DNA from: JBLHGU01 sp047615875
GTDB lineage: Bacteria > Pseudomonadota > Gammaproteobacteria > Arenicellales > CAJQKF01
Direction: 5' to 3'
Length of the DNA: 25,587 bases
Assembly (NCBI GenBank): GCA_047615875.1
Contig: JBLHGU010000059.1
Span: 1 to 25,587, forward strand
This document shows positions 22,851 to 25,587 of this stretch, in pieces. Numbering within the stretch: position 1 is the stretch's first letter; each line of letters starts with the position of its first letter. The translations under genes and the position numbers were made by a program. The notes beneath the pieces were generated by a model. That model did not search any database, was not told where the DNA came from, and was given only the letters and a program-made list of their open reading frames with translations.

Positions 22851-24704
22851 ATGCTTGCCAGAATTTTACTTATTAGCCTCTTACAGGCTTTCTCCTTTTC
22901 CGCTTACGCAACCTCAACCGGTATTCCCTGGCAATCATGGGGTGAGCATGCCTTTGATCAGGCTAAACAGCAGGATAAGTTGATTTTTCTCGATGTGGGA
23001 ACGGAATGGTGTGGCGCCTGCAATCAGATGCAGCATGAAACATATTCCGATGAGATTATTCAAAAACGTCTAGACGAAGACTTTATTTCCATTCATGTAG
23101 ATGCGGAAGCCGAGCCAGATCTGGGCGAACGCTATGGTTTCTGGGGTTGGCCCGCGCTGATATTTCTCAAGCCAAATGGAGAGCATGTGGCATTTTTCCG
23201 CGGTTTTCGCCCAACTGACACCTTTGCTTCAATCCTCGACGATCTTAACACTGCGTACCGTAACGGCACATTAGAGGCGATGGCAGTAGATGTTGATCTG
23301 GTATCGACACCATCAGACTCAGATCTTGGTGCCATTGTTGAATTGGCAGATGCCATGATTGACCGTTTCTATGATCAGGAAAACCATAATTGGGGTGGCT
23401 CTCGTATGGCAGATCAGTTTCTTATGCAACAGGCCTGGTGGCGTGGAGGCGACTGGCACAACCGGGCGATGATGGCCAGCGAGAATATTCTAAAACTCAT
23501 GGACCCGGTTTGGGGCGGCGTCTGGTTCGGTAGTCGTCAGGCCGATATGGGTGGTGGCTTTATCCATGAAAAAAGAACCGAGCACCAGGCTGCTGCTTTA
23601 TCAATTTTTGCTCGAGCCTATCAGGCCACCGGGGACAAGAAGTGGCGATTAGCTATGGACAGTATTTTGAGTTACCTGAATAACTTTATGGGCACGGACC
23701 AGGCGGCTTATTTTACCAGTCAAGAGCAACATGTATATCTGGCCAATGGCAGCATTACTCCCGAAGACTACTTTGCAAAAGACAACTTACAAAGACGTAA
23801 ACTGGGCTTGCCAGATATTGATACCGCTCTTTATACAGATATTAACTCCAAATTGGTGATCGCTTTTTCTGTTGCATATGAGGCCACTGGTGATAAAAGG
23901 TTTATTGATCGTGCAGCTGAATTGATGACTTTTATTCAAAGTAATGGCGCATTCCAACCCGGTGCCTACGGACAAATTCTCCAGGCAGGTGATCAGACTA
24001 ATCGTAATCGCCCAATAATAGAAAACGATAATCGCATTTTATACTTGCGCACATTAGCATTTGCAGGGCTTGCCTCATTAAGTGTTTTTGAAATAACTCA
24101 GGACATTAAGTGGTTTGATGAAGCACAGTTAATCGCACAACGTATGCAAAGTGATCTACTTGATGATGTCAGTGGTGGACTACTTGGCAGTAATAGGCGA
24201 AGTGTTGGCCCGGATGGTCAGGTACTTCGCGATCAGCCGTTAATTGATGTGGGTGCGGCAGGTGAGTTTCTGAATAAGCTCGCAGCCTATTCTTATGGTC
24301 AACTGGAACAGGAACGAGAAATTGATGCCAAACAATATATTCAACTCGCTGGCAATACCTTACGTGCAGTAGCCAGACCAGAACGTCTACGGGTGCAGGG
24401 TAACTTTATTGGTCATTACGTTTTGGCTTTGCATCAGCACCAGGACGAATTTATTCAGATAAACATAGTTTGTCGGCAATTGAACAGCGATGCCTGTAAT
24501 GAACTCAGCCATACAGTCAGAACAGAATTACCACACCCTCGACGAGTCTTGAAAGTACAGGAACCAGGCTACTATCCAGATCGTGGTGAGGCGGTGCTTT
24601 TCATCTGCAACTCATCTGCCTGTTCGACACCAATGCCGGGGGATAGCGATGGATTAATAGAGCAAGCCGATGCCTACTTCAAGATTCTTTCTAAAAATGG
24701 TTAG
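22851..24704 (+). CDS. Secreted DUF255/thioredoxin-fold protein (YyaL-related)
   Basis: A 617-residue protein with signal peptide MLARILLISLLQAFSFSAYA (1-20), so it is exported. The mature N-terminal part (about 25-135) is a thioredoxin-like DUF255 domain with a redox motif TEWCGACNQM (Cys54, Cys57), then FISIHVDAEAEPDLGERYGF and the cis-proline GWPALIFL. The remaining 450 residues are helical repeats, probably an alpha/alpha barrel like that of YyaL/SSP411 proteins (WGGSRMADQF, GGGFIHEKRTEHQAAAL). Cytosolic relatives carry a CHWCH motif; here it is CGAC, nearer to thioredoxin, which suits a periplasmic disulfide or reductase role. The function of the family is not established. The stop is 3 bases before the TTG start of the next gene. 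Confidence 0.83.
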   Translation: MLARILLISLLQAFSFSAYATSTGIPWQSWGEHAFDQAKQQDKLIFLDVGTEWCGACNQMQHETYSDEIIQKRLDEDFISIHVDAEAEPDLGERYGFWGWPALIFLKPNGEHVAFFRGFRPTDTFASILDDLNTAYRNGTLEAMAVDVDLVSTPSDSDLGAIVELADAMIDRFYDQENHNWGGSRMADQFLMQQAWWRGGDWHNRAMMASENILKLMDPVWGGVWFGSRQADMGGGFIHEKRTEHQAAALSIFARAYQATGDKKWRLAMDSILSYLNNFMGTDQAAYFTSQEQHVYLANGSITPEDYFAKDNLQRRKLGLPDIDTALYTDINSKLVIAFSVAYEATGDKRFIDRAAELMTFIQSNGAFQPGAYGQILQAGDQTNRNRPIIENDNRILYLRTLAFAGLASLSVFEITQDIKWFDEAQLIAQRMQSDLLDDVSGGLLGSNRRSVGPDGQVLRDQPLIDVGAAGEFLNKLAAYSYGQLEQEREIDAKQYIQLAGNTLRAVARPERLRVQGNFIGHYVLALHQHQDEFIQINIVCRQLNSDACNELSHTVRTELPHPRRVLKVQEPGYYPDRGEAVLFICNSSACSTPMPGDSDGLIEQADAYFKILSKNG

Positions 24705-24707
24705 ATC

Positions 24708-25587
24708 TTGAATATTCTCATTACCGGCGGGAGTGGATTTATTGGTTCAGCACTTTGCACTCAATTGCTCGAAAAAACAGATAATCAACTTTACCTGCTT
24801 ACTCGGCAACCCGAGAAGATTATGGCACCTTTAAGGGGATTCAAGAGCCTCGATCAAATTGACACCGATACGCAGTTCGATGTGGTGGTAAATCTTGCCG
24901 GTGAGCCAATCGCTGATAAACGCTGGTCCGACTATCGGAAGCAAGAAATACTTCGCAGTCGAATTGATACAACCCAACAGCTGATTGATTTTTTCCGCCA
25001 ACAGAAAATCAAACCACGCACTTTCATCAGCGGCTCAGCGATTGGATACTATGGAATTGGCATAGAAGACCAGCCTGTTACGGAAGATTCTAAGGGCGAT
25101 GCGAGCTTTTCCAGTCAGCTTTGCCAACAATGGGAATCAACAGCCATGCAGGCGGAAAAACTAGGCATTCGCACCTGCATTATCCGAACTGGGATTGTGT
25201 TGGGTAAAAATGGTGGAGCACTTGGAAAAATGTTGCTGCCCTTTAAGTTAGGACTTGGTGGCAAAATTGGTAGTGGTCAACAATGGATGCCGTGGATTCA
25301 TCTGCAAGATCTGGTGGGCCTGTTTGTACACTGCATAAACCACCGTCACACAAGCGGCATACTTAATGGTACTGCGCCGAACCCAGTCACGAACAGATCG
25401 TTTACAAGAACATTGGGAAAAGTACTTTCCCGTCCTGCCCTGTTACCTTTGCCGGCGACTATAGTAAAACTATTGATGGGACAAATGGGCGAGGAGTTGC
25501 TGCTTTCTGGCAAGAATGTCATACCGTCTCACGCATTAAAATCTGGCTATGAGTTTAGATATACCCATTTGGAGGACGCACTAGCAA
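24708..25587 (+). CDS. TIGR01777-family SDR epimerase (YfcH-like), cut by right edge
   Basis: A reading frame open to the window end (293 codons) starting at a TTG at 24708-24710. It begins MNILITGGSGFIGSALC, with the Rossmann motif GGSGFIG, then NLAGEPIADKRW, FISGSAIGYYG and QWMPWIHLQDLVGLF, all typical of the TIGR01777 branch of extended SDRs (E. coli YfcH, also plant and cyanobacterial SulA-like proteins). The catalytic site is SAIGYYG rather than a plain YxxxK. NAD(P) binding is expected, but no substrate is known. The start is 4 bases beyond the DUF255 stop, so the two are probably cotranscribed. No ATG occurs before the Rossmann motif, which supports TTG. About 10 C-terminal residues are probably missing. 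Confidence 0.88.
   Translation, partial: MNILITGGSGFIGSALCTQLLEKTDNQLYLLTRQPEKIMAPLRGFKSLDQIDTDTQFDVVVNLAGEPIADKRWSDYRKQEILRSRIDTTQQLIDFFRQQKIKPRTFISGSAIGYYGIGIEDQPVTEDSKGDASFSSQLCQQWESTAMQAEKLGIRTCIIRTGIVLGKNGGALGKMLLPFKLGLGGKIGSGQQWMPWIHLQDLVGLFVHCINHRHTSGILNGTAPNPVTNRSFTRTLGKVLSRPALLPLPATIVKLLMGQMGEELLLSGKNVIPSHALKSGYEFRYTHLEDALA

Noticed and set aside
1..25587. tRNA, rRNA, CRISPR, insertion sequence or prophage signals
   Set aside because: None was seen on reading both strands: no direct-repeat arrays, no transposase or integrase motifs and no terminal inverted repeats around the accessory-looking CotH/VTC block.

Overview
The window reads as chromosomal DNA of a gammaproteobacterium, probably marine or free-living: moderate GC, dense gene packing, many 1-14 bp overlaps, Gram-negative signal peptides, and gene content (BMP-type ABC importer, XdhABC, UxaA/GarD-family dehydratase, CotH/VTC/DUF4956) common in such bacteria. 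That assignment is an inference from gene style. I see no rRNA, tRNA, CRISPR array, insertion sequence or phage gene. No stretch over 300 bases lacks a gene; the longest gap is the 162-base divergent regulatory region at 4845-5006.

Region 1 (1-11770) is a purine-catabolism locus. On the minus strand lie xdhA-xdhB-xdhC-uraD (uraD is cut by the left edge): xanthine dehydrogenase, its cofactor-insertion factor and the last enzyme of urate-to-allantoin conversion. Divergently, on the plus strand, lie a four-gene nucleobase/nucleoside-type ABC importer (ATPase, two permeases, periplasmic BMP-family binding protein), an 8-oxoguanine-deaminase-like amidohydrolase and a RutR-like TetR regulator. The deaminase and XDH both make urate, so the locus looks like uptake of a purine followed by funnelling to urate and allantoin. 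Between the divergent arms is a near-perfect RutR-type palindrome (TTGACTAAATGGTCAA, 4885-4900). Its two halves coincide with the -35 boxes of back-to-back promoters, and the candidate repressor is encoded at the far end of the importer arm.

Region 2 (11800-18300) looks like a sugar-acid locus: gluconokinase, 6-phosphogluconate dehydrogenase with an NAD-like cofactor loop, a beta-hydroxyacid dehydrogenase with an unusual GRT substrate motif, an EamA exporter/importer and a threonine-dehydrogenase-like SDR on the minus strand, divergent from a UxaA/GarD-family dehydratase. The substrate cannot be read from sequence.

Region 3 (18369-22728) is a membrane/envelope module: CotH-like kinase, DUF4956 membrane protein and VTC-type polyphosphate polymerase on the minus strand, and a second, membrane-anchored CotH-like protein divergent from VTC by only 56 bases. 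This is the least understood system in the window.

Region 4 (22851-25587) holds a secreted DUF255/thioredoxin-fold protein and a TIGR01777 (YfcH-like) SDR epimerase cut by the right edge.
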